From Flaccisagitta enflata (Eukaryota > Chaetognatha > Sagittoidea > Aphragmophora): a stretch of DNA of 64,000 nucleotides. The stretch spans positions 17,236,001 through 17,300,000 of the forward strand of contig OZ231127.1 of NCBI GenBank assembly GCA_965153355.1, read 5' to 3'. Below the pieces are notes generated by a model. That model was given only the letters and a program-made list of their open reading frames with translations. It searched no databases and was not told where the DNA came from. Shown here piece after piece: positions 11,784 through 26,254 of this stretch; within the stretch, counting starts at the first letter, position 1; each line of letters starts with the position of its first letter. Both the position numbers and the translations under genes were made by a program.

Positions 11784-12215
11784 AACAAGGCCAACACCTA
11801 TATAAGTCGCGTGCGGGACATAGATAACTTAGAATGACTCAAAATGACTTTAAAAATGACTTAGAAACATAATTTGATGTTAAATGACTAAATTGACCAA
11901 ATTGACTTAAGTGACTCGATATAACTTAGAATGACATAATGACTCAGAATGACCTAAAATGACTAAGAATGACTTAAGAAATAAACAAGGCCGTATACAC
12001 GGCAGCATTAGTCGCGGACGGGTGGGCAGGAGCGGAAGACCTCGAAAAACCACTTTGTGACGGACGGACCGACGGACCGACGGACCGACGGACCGACGGA
12101 CCAAAAAGTGGCTTATAGAGTCGCGTGTCCGCGACTAAAAAGTAAAGTTTGACCTATGGACCGATGGACTGATGGACGGACGGACAAAGCGGGTTGCAGA
12201 GTCGCTTGCACGCGA
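11784..12215 (-). mobile_element. GTCY-hairpin element, TGACTTAGAAT subfamily, interrupted by a nested copy
   Basis: It starts AACAAGGCCAACACC and contains AATGACTTAGAATGACT-type repeats. It then resumes after the nested element with AGTAAAGTTTGACC, a GGACCGATGG core, AAAGCGGGTTGCAGAGTCGC and the terminal hairpin. The same organisation without the insert is at 46594-46868. Confidence 0.7.
11986..12136 (-). mobile_element. Nested GTCY-hairpin element with definable ends
   Basis: It runs from CAAGGCCGTATACACGGC to the terminal CGCGACT. It interrupts the surrounding element between sequences that are adjacent in the 46.8-kb copy. The core is (GGACCGAC)n. Read on the other strand it is AGTCGCG...GGCCTTG inserted within a run of T, with no obvious target duplication. 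Confidence 0.75.
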
Positions 12216-12637
12216 CTAGAAATGCTCGTTGATATTTTGAGTTGAGAATTTTTCGCACCCAATTAATAATTGGCAATTATACAGGCTACGAGTTGTCACA
12301 CCATCAATACATCAGGGTCGGGACCCACATGCAAAATGGTCAGGTTCTCAAAACAAGGCAAGATCTGGAAAAGAAAATTTCCAAAGACATAGAGACAAAC
12401 AGACAGAAGGAGTAGAAAAGAGAGTGAGAGATAGTGATAGAGCGTGAGAGATAATGAAAATGGTCTAGCCTGAGCCACGAAGAGAGAAATGCGCAAAAAG
12501 GGACAAAAGAAGCATTAATCATTTTACGAGCTTATGGTTTTTGCCTCTACAACTCTCTATTTTAGTCTCTACATCTTCTCTCCATTCCTTTCCTCTTCTT
12601 TGTCTTTTTTCTTTCATTTCTTTTTCTTTTTCCTTTT

Positions 12638-12792
12638 AGTTGCGGACACGCAACTCTATGAGAGCCTTTGTCCGTCCGTCCGTAGGTCCATTGGTTCGTC
12701 GGTCCGTGGCCACGAGTCTAAAAGTGTGAAAACGCATATGTCCGCCCCTGCCCACCCGTCCGCAACTGGGATTGGCCGTGTATCCGGCCTTG
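12638..12792 (+). mobile_element. GTCY-hairpin element copy
   Basis: It starts AGTTGCGGACACGCAACTC (imperfect palindrome) and has a GTCCGTCCGTAGGTCC core. It then carries CCCCTGCCCACCCGTCCGC and ends GTGTATCCGGCCTTG before TT. Confidence 0.7.
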
Positions 12793-13130
12793 TTCTCCTT
12801 CTTTTTCTCTTCCTTCTTTTTCTTGATCATCACTTCCTCTACTTGTTCTTCATCCCTGAGTTCTGTATCTCTTCTTTTCATTTCTCCACTTCCATCCCTG
12901 CCATTTTTTTATTTCTTTTTCTCATCACATTCTATTTCTCCTTTAGTTGTCCTTAGTCTACGCTTTTGCCTTCATATCACCTGCCGTGAAATGACTGACC
13001 CTTTTTTTCCATTCCTTGAATAGAAAAAATAAAAGCCTTTTGATTTCCACGACTTTTTCATCTTCAATTTGTCATGGCACTGATTCCATCCCTGACTAAC
13101 TGCTTTTTTCACCTTTAAAGACAAAAAGAG

Positions 13131-13297
<167 letters not shown>

Positions 13298-13364
13298 TGT
13301 ATGGAGAGTTTGTTTTCAGCGTTTTATCACTGTCAAGTCGGAGCAAACTTGTAGTCCTCCTTGT

Positions 13365-13821
<457 letters not shown>

Positions 13822-13982
13822 TTCTCTTTTTTTTTCTCTCCGTAAAAAATCAAATGACTGAGGAAAATCCTTTCCTGTTTTCACCTCATTACGCCTCTAC
13901 TCGCTTCGGGCACCACCTAAGTCCTTACTTTCTCTGATTTTATTCCTTACTTTATTGTTCACTTCGTTGTTCTCTCTTTAAA

Positions 13983-14191
13983 CAAGGCCGGATATACGGC
14001 TACCCTTGTCGCGTGCGGGTGGGCAGGAGTAGTGCTGGAGAAAGTCATAAGGGCATCCGGGCAGGAGCCGTATGTTTAAAAAGCTAAAAAACGCCGAAAA
14101 AGTATAAAGGGGATCGACCGACCAACGGACCGACCAACCAACCGACCTACGGACCGACATAGCGGGGTGAAGAGTAGCGTAGCACGCGACT
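13983..14191 (-). mobile_element. GTCY-hairpin element copy
   Basis: It starts CAAGGCCGGATATACGGC, then GTCGCGTGCGGGTGGGCAGG and a GACCGACCAACGG core. It ends GAGTAGCGTAGCACGCGACT followed by an A run. Confidence 0.7.
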
Positions 14192-14259
14192 TAAAAAACC
14201 AACGACTCACGATAAACCTCTACAAGATTGATGAAAACCCTTGAGTTCATTACATTTTT

Positions 14260-14393
14260 AGGTGCGACAAAGCACCTTTATAATAGACTCTGTCCGTCGT
14301 TTCAGTCGGTCGGTCGGTTGGTTGGTCAGTCTGTCGGGTAACGCATTCGTTCGAGGATCCACATGTCGCACCTTATTGGCCTACTTGGCCTTG
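14260..14393 (+). mobile_element. GTCY-hairpin element, AGGTGC subfamily
   Basis: The 5' hairpin is AGGTGC-GACAAA-GCACCT. A GTCGGTCGGTCGGTTGG core follows, then GTCGCACCT (complementary to the start) and the shared end CTACTTGGCCTTG before TTTT. It has a near-identical sibling at 63671-63797. Confidence 0.7.
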
Positions 14394-14675
14394 TTTTATC
14401 ATTAGTCCACACCAGTGGCAATCACAAAATGATCTTCGATTAACTTTATTCTGCATGAAACAACGTGAGGCAAAATTGCATGGAAATGGACAGTAATCGG
14501 TAAAAGATAAGTGGTGACTGTTAATTGACTGTAATTTTTTTTTCTTCTAATTCCATTGCACACTACATCCCCAGCTGCACACTTCCAGCTTATAGTTTTA
14601 ATCTCACTCCGTTGCTTACTTCATTTGGCACTTTTTTACACACTTCAGTCCTTGCTTTATTCTTTACTTCGGGCT

Positions 14676-14710
<35 letters not shown>

Positions 14711-14793
14711 ATCTAAAAAAAGCAGAAATCCAAATTGATTCCGTAAACAAACGTAAACAATGGAAGACTTCGGTGATAACACATCCAGATGGC

Positions 14794-14952
<159 letters not shown>

Positions 14953-15277
14953 TGAAAGTTGAACACTTGTGGCATGAGCTATGAGCGCAGTGATAGGCAA
15001 TTTCAGAAAAGGACAAAGACAAAGACAGCGACCAAAAAAAAGATGAGAGAGAAGGGTAAAGGAGCGGTTACTGGATGAAAAGAGAGAGTATTGTTGAGAT
15101 ACAATCGTCATTGTCTGCGAAATTGTTGGGACCAAAACGAATTTGTTTTGTGCGTTTTATCTCCGTGGCTCCGCAAAATTGAAATCAGTACCATTTCCTC
15201 CTTCTTTCTCAGCCGCCTTTCTCTGCATTCATTTTCTCCATTTTAATTTCGTTTTGTTACTTTTTTTTTGCTTCTTG

Positions 15278-15534
<257 letters not shown>

Positions 15535-16337
15535 CTCTTTCTGATTCTCTCTCTCAATAAATGTCTGAAAGTGTGCGTGTCTATGAATGTATGTGTTCAT
15601 GTTTGAGTGCGTTTTAGTGTCTGTGTTTGAGTCCCTGTGAGGGAGAGTCGCGTCAGATTTCGTTGATACTAACTCGTAAAGTCTTAAGATGAGAGTTGAG
15701 GAAATACTAAGGATTTAAAGGAAGTCGTTAATAAAGACCGGATTTCCTACTAAAAGTCGTCAAATGAAACGTTTCTCCGCTCTCTAAGGATTTGGATGGT
15801 AAGGAAGGTTTTACGTTTAGTTTCAAAAGATAGAAAATTACTAGTCGCAAAAGCTGCAGAAGGTGAGCGATACCCGTTGCCACTAAGTCACTATAAGTAA
15901 TATAAGTAGTATAAATAGTCGCAAAAGCGTCTGATGGTTAATGATACCTATTGCCCTAATGGTGTTGATGACCTATGCCAGGCTGAGATTTGAGCCTCAA
16001 GGTTGAAATATGATTCTCAAGGATAAGATTTGAGTTTGAATGCTTAGAAGGAAACAGAAAAGAAGGTGAAATTTCACCAAATTTGTCAAAGCATTGGTCA
16101 TTGGCCCCTACGGCGCCACTGCCCAAAATCTATTATGACAGAAGAGGGTTTAGTTGTAGGATCAATGCACTATACTATACATGTCATCACTCTTTAAACA
16201 AGAATCTCCTCCTTCAGAACGCTGCTTGATTAATACTGTATCTGTGTCTCACTTCAACCTTTAGCCTGACACTGAATCTCTCTGTCTGTCTTGGTTTATA
16301 TCTCTCTCCAACTCTGACATAGTCTGTGTGAGTTTTT

Positions 16338-16469
<132 letters not shown>

Positions 16470-16671
16470 TTCTAGCCACGTTCATGGACTAAACTGAAGG
16501 TTCTCCGACGTCTCATTTAATAAGCACTTCAGATGCTGTTTTATATGAGCAAAGCAATTTTTTCCATTGGATTAAATTAATAAATTATTAACAGAAAAAC
16601 ATTAATTTCCTGATAACTTGCTTTAACAAAAAAAAAAAAACAAAAGCACTAAAAACAGATTTGTTGTCCTC

Positions 16672-16895
16672 TAGATAACATTAGATAACATTAGATAACA
16701 TTAGATAACATTAGATAACATTAGATAACATTAGATAACATTAGATAACATTAGATAACATTAGATAACATTAGATAACATTAGATAACATTAGATAACA
16801 TTAGATAACATTAGATAACAACGACGAGAAATCAACTTTGTGACCAACCGACGGCCGGATGGAAAAAGTGAGGTGTGAATTCGCGTAGCACGCAA
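16672..16895 (-). repeat. 10-bp tandem array TAGATAACAT (about 15 units) joined to a GTCY-hairpin end
   Basis: Near-perfect TAGATAACAT units run from 16672 to about 16818. They are followed by GACCAACCGACGGCCGG and GAATTCGCGTAGCACGC, the usual 3' part of the hairpin element. The array therefore seems to have expanded inside a copy of that element. Confidence 0.75.
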
Positions 16896-17059
16896 GTACC
16901 AGTGTATGAAATGTGCAAAAAGGTCACATTACCAGTCATTAAGTGCTTTAGAAAACAGAGAAACGATTCTTCTTCCCCAGACCATTGAGCGCTGGAACTC
17001 CTCTCTTGCCTGAACCTAATTCCTCCCTCGTCAAAGTGGCTTACTCAACACCTTAGTAC

Positions 17060-18060
17060 ATCTACAGATTGGTATGTTCGTTCATGACGCCTCTTCCAAA
17101 AAAAAACCGTAGTTTTTGGCAATCCTTGACCGCTGCCATGACAGATATAATGTGAAATGTGTATGAAATCGTATCAAATGCTGCGCGGAAACGCATCAAG
17201 TTGTCCAATCGGACTCGTTGACGCGTTAATTCTATTCTTCTACAATCACTGTCACCGAGAGACAAAGTCTCTCCAGGCAACGCGTTGATAACTTGATTGA
17301 ACAATCTTTCTCATACCAATGCCATGGCTACACTTGTCTCCAATCTTCTCCATTTAATTCTTTCACAAACCCTCTCTCTCCCTTTCTTCGCTTTTGCCCT
17401 TCATCCGGTTCCACTTTTCTTCAGTCCTCTTCTTTAGTTTTAACGATGTTACTTTCCTTGATTTTTCACAAAGTCTTAAAGATTTTATCTCCACTTTTTT
17501 TCCTTTCAGTCTTGTTCATGAATAATGTAACAATGAGCGACTATCTCTCTCTTTTTTTCATGATTTTACTTTATCCAACCATTTTCATCATTGTTCTTTG
17601 CTTCGTAAGTTTATGCCAGTCGACGGTTAGTCTTTTAAAGAAGTTTTCGAATGAATCTGTAATTACAAATGACTTTGTCTGCTGCGTGTTGGCCGATGAT
17701 ATATGTTGATGGTCGAATAAAGATTACTTTCTCATTCCATCGTACGCAAACGAAACGGACACTATGGTCCCCCTCAAACTAATTTTATCCATCTTATGCC
17801 GGAAAAGAATGTTTAATGCTATTTTGTTGGGCAAGGGCATTGGGAAAGATATTTGGTCAGGAGAATGTAAGCAAATGCGAAATGTTGGGGACCAACAGAT
17901 GGACAGGCCAAGGGACCAAAGGACCGTTGCGTTGGTCCAACGGACATTTCAACTGATAGAGTTACTTGCAGGCCCCTATTGTCCCTAGTCTGTTGAACAA
18001 AAAGCAATTACACGTTGACATTGAAACGACTCTCAACTCTCTGGGTTACATCAGTACCTG
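17060..18060. other. Unassigned interval with possible transposon remnants
   Basis: A minus-strand frame at 17062-17304 reads NQVINALPGETLSLGDSD, faintly like a PIF1-type helicase segment. A plus-strand stretch near 16960 reads ENRETILLPQTIERWNSS, faintly like the end of a LINE reverse transcriptase ORF. Neither extends further, so neither is called as a gene. A GACCAACAGATGGACAGGCC remnant lies at about 17890. Confidence 0.2.
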
Positions 18061-18102
18061 AGAGACACCCAAATCATAGAAGGTCTTTCTTACTTGGGTA
18101 GC

Positions 18103-18334
<232 letters not shown>

Positions 18335-19319
18335 TCTTTTTTCCCTTCCTTAGTGCAAGCTTCACCATTCAATTCCTCCTTCTGCCCTTCATTTCCAGTT
18401 GCTTCCTCCTTTCGTGTCCTTGTAAACGTCCTTGTCCTTGTCCTCGGATATAAAGTTCTTCTTTTGCACGGGAGTTTCTTTTCAAAATCAAATTGAGGAT
18501 AATCATTTCCCATTACTATTCAAAATGAGCGTAGAGGGGAAAAAAGAATATTCAAGAGGGGGATGACGGCCAGGGCAAGAAAAAGAGCGGCTCATGTATG
18601 GTTTGTGCGTTTCATGATCCGCGAGTCTTTCAGTACACAAATTGTACTCTCCAACCTTGCCCATACCAGTTTGAACTTTATAAACTCAAATTTTCTGTCA
18701 TCTTAATTGTCGTAAGTTTACCTTACTTCAAACTCAAGGTACTTGCAGAAAAAGTCTACAAGAATTAACCTGGGTCATGTTTATACGGTAGAATCACACA
18801 CAAATCACAATGGATGAATGTTCTTGACTTTTTTTTCCTTGAGTTACATCTACACCATACAATTTCTTCACACCCGCATGTGGCCAAACCTCCGGATGGC
18901 AACAGTCCATGACAGATGACAATGACAGGCAATAACAGACAATAACAGACGATAACAGTCGATGACAGAGATGAAAGAACAAGGGATGTAACGAGAAGAC
19001 AACGCAGGAATCTCCGCTGGAGATGGTTAGTGAAACGTAGCACGGGTTTTCGTATCCTGCCAGGTGGAAAATTAGAAACAGAGACTAACAGAGACTAACA
19101 ACGGAGGAATCTTTTGTTTGTGACTTTTGAGGAAAGGTTCACGAATCGAGTAAAGTTTTTTTTTTAGTTCATTGCTTTGTTCGTTCATCTATATGTTTAG
19201 TAGTTCGCATGCCCTCTCACCACTACCTGTCTCCATCACTTAATATATTCATGAAATAGCTCCTTCTGTAGATCCCTTGCTTCTCATTAAATTCACAAAA
19301 CCATTAGCAGAATGGCCAG

Positions 19320-19965
19320 TTTGTAAAATGTCCGTGCTGTCAATCCATCAATCCATCAATCCATCGACATTTTTGTCCATGCTGTCAATCCATCAATCCA
19401 TTTACATTTTTGTACATGCTGTTGATCCATCAATCCATCACCATTTTTGTCCATGCTGTCAATCCGTCAATCCATTTACATTTTTGTACATGCTGTCAAT
19501 CCATCAATCCATTTACATTTTTGCACATGCTGTCGATCCATCAATCCATCACCATTTTTGTCCATGCTTTCAATCCGTCAATCCATTTACATTTTTGTAC
19601 ATGCTGTCAATCCATCAATACATAGCCACATTTGTTCATGCTGTTGATCCAACAATCCATCGCCATTTTTGTCCATGCTGTCAACCCATTAATCCATTGC
19701 AACTTTTGTCCATGCTGCCAATCCATCAATCCATTTTCATTTTTGTACATGCTATCAATCCATCAATCCATTGACACATTGTCCATGCTGTTGATCCAAC
19801 AATCCATCGCCATTTTTGTCCATGCTGTCAACCCATTAATCCATTGCAACTTTTGTCCATGCTGTCAATCCATCAATCCATTTACATTTTTGTACATACT
19901 GTCAATCCATCAATCCATTGACACATTTTTCGATGCTATCAATCAAAAAATCCATTGCCATTTTT
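19320..19965 (+). repeat. 37-bp minisatellite, about 17 units
   Basis: The unit is built from CCATGCTGTCAATCCATC and AATCCATTTACATTTTTGT. The length of 37 bp shifts the frame every unit, which creates several overlapping His/Ile/Cys-rich pseudo-ORFs. Confidence 0.85.
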
Positions 19966-20264
19966 GCTTATTTAGACAAAATCAAACCCGTAAAAGATAC
20001 TTTAAACGAAACACGTGAAAGGTAACTTGAATGCTTTGCTGTAAGTAGAAAGGGACTGTAAATGGGAACCTGCTCAAAAATACTCTTTGTTTGTGCGTCT
20101 AATCTTGGCCGCTTCGAGCTAAGAAGGGTCGTAACTTGTGGAAGCAATGCCTAAGAAATGAAAATGAGATGCATTTTACATGAGGCGAAGAAAAAGCCTT
20201 GTTTTACTACTATGAAGAGTCAAAGATGAAACTCTTTAACATTCTCATAAAATCCCAAGACAAG

Positions 20265-20268
<4 letters not shown>

Positions 20269-20331
<63 letters not shown>
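20269..20331 (+). repeat. (TC)n tract
   Basis: Pure TC repeat. A degenerate (ACAG)n stretch follows at about 20590-20760. Confidence 0.9.
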
Positions 20332-20335
<4 letters not shown>

Positions 20336-21620
20336 GAAAACAGGGAAAACTCTTTGCCATGTTTGACAAGTGAGGGGGACTAAGTATTGAGTAAGTAGGA
20401 GGATTACAGAGAAAAATCCCAGACAGCTTCCTCTATTTTGCCCCGATATTTGCCAAGTTGTCATCCGGAGGCCGTATATGAACTTGGCAATATGCCAATC
20501 ACAAGGTCTATCCCTCGTTATTGGTTTATGGAACTGATCACAAATGGCATGAAAATGAGAAAAAGTGTGAGAAGAGAGACAGAGACACATCCACGGACAG
20601 ATAGACAGATAGACAGACAAACAGACAGACAAATGGATAAACAGACAAACACACCAACAAACCAACAGGCATACAGACAGAAAGACTGGACAGGCAGACA
20701 CAGGGATTGACTGACGACAGATAGACACACCGACACTGAGACACAAGGACGGACTGACAGAAAGATACACGGACAGACAGAAGGGCAGAAAGACATTAAG
20801 ATGGGCATATAGATAGGCGCTTAGAAAAAAAGACAGGGGAAAGGGGGAAGAGGAAAATGAGAGTGGGAGAGAGGAAGTAGTTGACAGCTCCATGTCAAAG
20901 AATCACGGTTCATTAGCTTATGCAAAATGAATTATGATCCGTTTCTTTTCGTTTCTTTTATGGCATTCTTGCACTTGTTTCGGAGGTTGGTAGTCAGTTT
21001 AACTGTTTGTCTCTTTGATTCTCGGTTCCGTCACTCCTGTGTGGACTTGTTTGTTTTCATTCCGTGTTTCTTTATCATGCGTTTTGGCGTCTCTATAGGA
21101 GGGTGTGTCTTTAGATAGATCGGTGAGTCTGTGAGTAGGTCGGTCCGTCGCCATTGCAATTTTTTGTTTCTTATCGCGATTTTTCTCCCTATTTCTTCAC
21201 TTCTTTTTCTCTTATGCCCAATGAAGACGCAATTATTATATCAGACATTCTTGGCCTTGTTTGTCAAAGTGATGCTGTCAACTGTTTTGATGCACAAGCA
21301 AGGAAAAATGATACTTTCTCTCATAAAGAATTTTTTATTTTCAGAGATTCTTTCCCGACGGCAAAAGTTCCCTTCTGCCATCTGTAGACAAATGCAGAAA
21401 GAATATTGTTTGCGACTCGTTTACAACCGTCTCGCCTCATAGACTCAGGGGAGTTATAAAGAAAGAAAAAGAACAATCAAATTGTGATTTGGGAATTCGG
21501 ACCGATTTTTTCCCCCATTTCTGACTCCCTGGCTTCCCTTTTTACTCCCACTAACTTTCTGCGGTGTCTGTTTTCATATCTTTCTGGTTTTTTGTTTTTG
21601 TTTTTGTTTTTTTGTGTCTA

Positions 21621-21741
<121 letters not shown>

Positions 21742-21855
21742 TTTCCTCTCAAGGCTTCTCAACTTGTCCATGTTTCTGTTTCGATATAACCAATATAACC
21801 ATAAGAAGCCAAAACCCCCGGTAGAGCCATGTTTTGCACTCCCTCCTTTTTTTTT

Positions 21856-22011
21856 AGTCGCCGACACGGGACTCTACACCTTGCCGTGTCGGTCGGTCGA
21901 TCCGTCGGTCTGTCGGTCCGTCGGTCCGTAACATTTTTGAATTGCGAGCGGTTTTCGCACTACTGCTCCTGCCCAACCATCCGCGACTGGATTGCCATGT
22001 ATCCGGCCTTG
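21856..22011 (+). mobile_element. GTCY-hairpin element copy
   Basis: It starts AGTCGCCGACACGGGACTC after a T9 run. A GTCGGTCGATCCGTCGG core follows, then CTCCTGCCCAACCATCCGCG and the end GTATCCGGCCTTG. Confidence 0.7.
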
Positions 22012-22559
22012 TTCTGTTCTTCGTTGCGTTTTTTCCTTCGCATATTCCTTCTCTTCGTCTTTCTCTGATCTCTTTTCTTTATGATCTTCTTCATTCCTCT
22101 TCTTTTTTTTTCACCCTCATCATTGCCTCTTTTGCGTTTTCAACCCTAAGATTTTCTCAACAACTGCCCCTTTTTCGCCTTCCTTGCACTTTTATTTGTC
22201 CTTATTTGTTGTTTGTGTTTCTGTCCGTTGACAGCAGTTCTGTCAGCCGCGAGAATGGCCGTTGTTTCCCATTACCATATTACCAAACGATGTTCCACGG
22301 TCGCAGTTACCGTGCCCACTGTTAGATGAGGATGCGGAAAACTGGGCTGAGAAAACTAGGCTTAGAAGAAAAAAAATCGGTGTTTTTCTTCTTTTTTTTT
22401 TCAGTAAGAGTCATTGTTACAGTTGTTCGTGTGAATTGTGAGAGGGTAAGCTCATGGTTTGTGTATCTTCCATGTCTTGATTCACTTATATCTAAATTGG
22501 AATTTTACAGAGATTACCATTGCCCCTACGCAAAGTTGACTCGAAAATCCGTGTAGCGT

Positions 22560-23165
22560 TCTGTAATCTTTTTCCAAAACTGATACAGTATGATTCATCT
22601 CGTTTGCAACATCTTATGGCAACATAATTCAAAATATTATAAAGATAATCAAATTTTGAAAAAAGTCTCTGAAAAATAAATGTCTGGTATTTCTTCATGT
22701 AAAATTCTTGGAGATATTGAGGAAAAATCTGATGCTATTGGCATATGATGAATAGAGGTCAATTTTTGGCAAAAAAAAAAACACTTTTCTTGCCTTTTTT
22801 CACTGAATAATGTCAAAAGAGCATTTTTCTCTGTTTTTTTTTCCATGAATTATACTGAACATCTTTAATTTTCAACCAATCTGGTGTCAAAAACTCAAAT
22901 TTCAGAAATAAGATAAATCTTAAAAAATCAGTTTTACTGACAGCATGACAAAATTGCCAATTACCAATTGCAAAATTTTCAGTATGTGAAAAAAAGGTAC
23001 GTGAAAAAAAGGTCACTTTCTTTTCAAAAATCTTTAAGAATCGTCCATGAGAAAATGCCAGACATTTATCTTTCAGAGACTTTTTCCAGAATTTGGTTGT
23101 CTTTACTACTTATGTTGTCATCAAATGTTGCAAACAAGATGAATCATACTGTAACTAACATGTTA
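22560..23165. repeat. Imperfect inverted repeat (arms of about 150 bp)
   Basis: The left arm at about 22560-22715 contains ACAGTATGATTCATCTCG and GAAAAATAAATGTCTGG. The right arm at about 23025-23165 contains their complements (CCAGACATTTATCTTTCAG and GATGAATCATACTGTAAC). The loop is AT-rich. Confidence 0.7.
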
Positions 23166-23834
23166 TCTTAACATGTACTCCCGGGTCTCTTCTTTTAGCT
23201 CTTTTTTAAATCAGTGAAACATGCATCTTTTGCTCCCTCTACTCACTCATCTGCTATATAAACTCATGTAAAATTACCAATTGTGACTTAAGCCATGACG
23301 TGTTGGAGTATCCCTCAGAGCCTTCCTGTCTTAAGCCATTTCGGCGTTAACCTTCAGCCCCAAGACAGAGGCCTTTTTATGGCATCATCCCCACTGTGGC
23401 GGTAGCGAAAGTAAGAAAGAAAAAAAGGGAAAGAAAAAAGACAAAAAGAAGGAAGGAAAGAGAGAAAGAGAGAAAGAAAGAAAGAAAGAAATGAAGAAAG
23501 AAAGAAAGAAAGCAACAAAGCAACAAGTGAACAAATGAACAAATAAACACATGTATAAACGAATAAATGAACAAACAAAGGAGATAAAGAAGGAATGAAA
23601 AATAAGAGCAGACAGAGGACAGTCACGGGTTGAGCCCCTGAAAAGAGATACTTGTTCATTTTATCTTTTGACATCGACTCTCTTGAATGCAAACTAAGAG
23701 CGCAAAAGCGACGCTTTTAAGCCAAGAAAGGCGCGACCAACTCCTTTGGGTGTTACACCTGGCAAACGAGGTTTTTCTGCTCTGTCTCATGAATGCCCTT
23801 ATCGCTGACAGACACATGCAGTCTCCCATCGTCA

Positions 23835-24060
<226 letters not shown>

Positions 24061-24521
24061 GCGCGCGCGTGAGTCGTTGTTCCCACATTGCTTCATTTGC
24101 CATTACTTCCTAAACTCCTCCCCATTTTCACTACCTTTCCCACCCTCATTTTCAGTCACACACTCGCGGCTCGGTAAGAGGCTTTGTCCACTTGTCCAGC
24201 AGTTGGTTGGTTTGTAAAAAGTACTTGTTGAAATCCCAATCTCAGAGTTGATATATGTCTGGGCATGAACTTTTGCTCCTGCCATCCCTCCCCATCATTC
24301 GCGACGATATTTGAGACCCCCCCCCCCATTTTTGCTTTCTTGCCTTTTCCAACTCAACCCCCTCCTCACCCCTCCCCCTCTCCCGCCCATTGTACTGCCT
24401 TCCCCATTTCTGCACAGTTCTTCCTCTTGTCTTCTTTCCTCCCAATTCTCTACTCTTGATTCTCCATGCAAACTTTCCATTTTTCTCCACTTTGGTCGAT
24501 TCTGGGGGGAATTGAGTCCGA

Positions 24522-24525
<4 letters not shown>

Positions 24526-24605
<80 letters not shown>

Positions 24606-24663
24606 GAGAGCTATCTCTCATCTCTCTCTCTATATCTCTATACTCTCTCTCTCTCTCTATATA

Positions 24664-24698
<35 letters not shown>

Positions 24699-24750
24699 TA
24701 TATATATATATCTCATATATATATATATATTATTCTCTCTATCTCTCTCT
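24526..24750 (+). repeat. (TC)n followed by (TA)n
   Basis: TC to about 24600, mixed TCTA, then TA from about 24660 to 24732. Confidence 0.9.
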
Positions 24751-25878
24751 TGTTAACAGCGGAGAACAAGAAGGAAGGGGAAGGAATAGGGATGAACATG
24801 GCAGTCATGCCTGAGAGAAAGAGGACTAGAATGTAAGTAGTGGCTGTTCATTTGTGCAAAACCAGCTTTTTCTTCAATATCTTTTTTTTCATGTTTTATA
24901 AGTTGAATGAACCAATAAGCTAAGCTGATAATTTGATATAATCGACCGTTAGCAAGATGCTAGCAGCAGTCATTAAATCGCAGGGAGTCCATTAATTAGG
25001 GACGATTGTGATTTATAACCATCGGCGCGTTTTTAGTGACGACAACAATTGCGTTGTTAACCGTCAAACAGCTTGGACACATATTCGTGAATCTCAAATG
25101 TTCCACGAAGGAGTGAGCAAAGTGAGTGCGTGAGCCTGTGAACAGAGCGAGCGAGCGAAGCGGGCGTTGCGGAGCGAGTGAGTGCTGGAGTGGTGCGAGC
25201 GAACGAACGTAGCGAACGACCGAGTGGCCCATCAAAAAAGTGATTGTCAAAAGAAGAAGAAAATAGAAAAGATGATTTCTAAGTTATCCTCAGGAAATCA
25301 AAAATTAAAGGTTGATGAATCTTCATTTGGCGTGTTGACATCGAAAACATGATTGGGATCTTTCTGTGGGTGAATCTCAATCATCTTGACAGAGAACAGA
25401 CTGCGGACTGCAGACAGCAGAATTTGGCGGGTAGACTGCAGATGGTAGAAGGCGGAATACAAATCGCAGAGTACATTATCACAAGCTATTAAACAAAGTT
25501 ATAATTGACACTTTTACGAGTAGAATTCTTCCTAAAAAGATGACTTCTCAGTGATGCCGCTGCCGTTTTAATGAGCCCTCTTTAGTCGTTTTCATTCTTG
25601 CAGTTGATCTGATGCAAATTCAAATCATCTGCTGAGAGTGAGTTTTTTGGGCACGCTGTCGTGTCCTGTAACTCCTGTAAGCTGTATGAAATCTGTATTA
25701 TCAGATAAAGAAGACAAAGAAGAAAGAGAAAAAGTGAAAAAAGAAGGAAAAGTAAAAGTGAAAGAAAAAGAAGCAATGTAAGAAGAAAGGCGAAAAGAGG
25801 AGTGGGACTAAGAAAACATGCGAGGAATAAATCGATTTTTATGTGGGAATCGTGTCATGAGCGAGGTCCCGCTTTTCC

Positions 25879-25945
25879 AAAGGAAGTGAGAGAGACTGAG
25901 AGAGACTGAGAGAGACTTAAGAGACTGAGAGAGACTGAGAGAGAC
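25879..25945 (+). repeat. 10-bp tandem repeat GAGAGACTGA
   Basis: About six units, one of them interrupted by an inserted TTAA. Confidence 0.75.
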
Positions 25946-26254
25946 GTCCACGGTCGGTAACCTAGATCAGGGAAATTGCTGCAAGTAAAACTAAGAGTGA
26001 GAGTAAAGAGGGTATAAAGAGGATGGGGAAAAAAAAGAAAAAAGGGTTTTGGGTTTATGCGCCGAATTCACTAAACTGAATCAAGTGATTTTGTGCATCT
26101 TGTCGATAATAATGGCTAAATCGGAAAATATAGTTTGATGACTATTCGGAAATGTTCAAGCAAATTTTGACGTTTTTTTTTCTTTTAATATCCCGCTTAG
26201 ACGAAGCTTTAATTCGAGCATATTCCGGCAGTAATAGATGAAACCCAATCCTCC

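Noticed and set aside
14260-14393. tRNA-derived SINE suggested by a GTTCGAGGATCC word resembling a B box
   Set aside because: There is no matching A box, no tRNA-like head and no poly(A) or simple-repeat 3' tail typical of a SINE. The terminal complementarity fits the hairpin element better.
17062-17304. Possible PIF1/Helitron helicase fragment (NQVINALPGETLSLGDSD)
   Set aside because: The resemblance is limited to about 15 residues, with no flanking helicase motifs in any frame.
19277-20018. Overlapping frames rich in His, Ile and Cys (HQSIYIFVHAV-like repeats)
   Set aside because: They arise from a 37-bp minisatellite that shifts frame each unit. The three frames are equivalent and no gene context exists.
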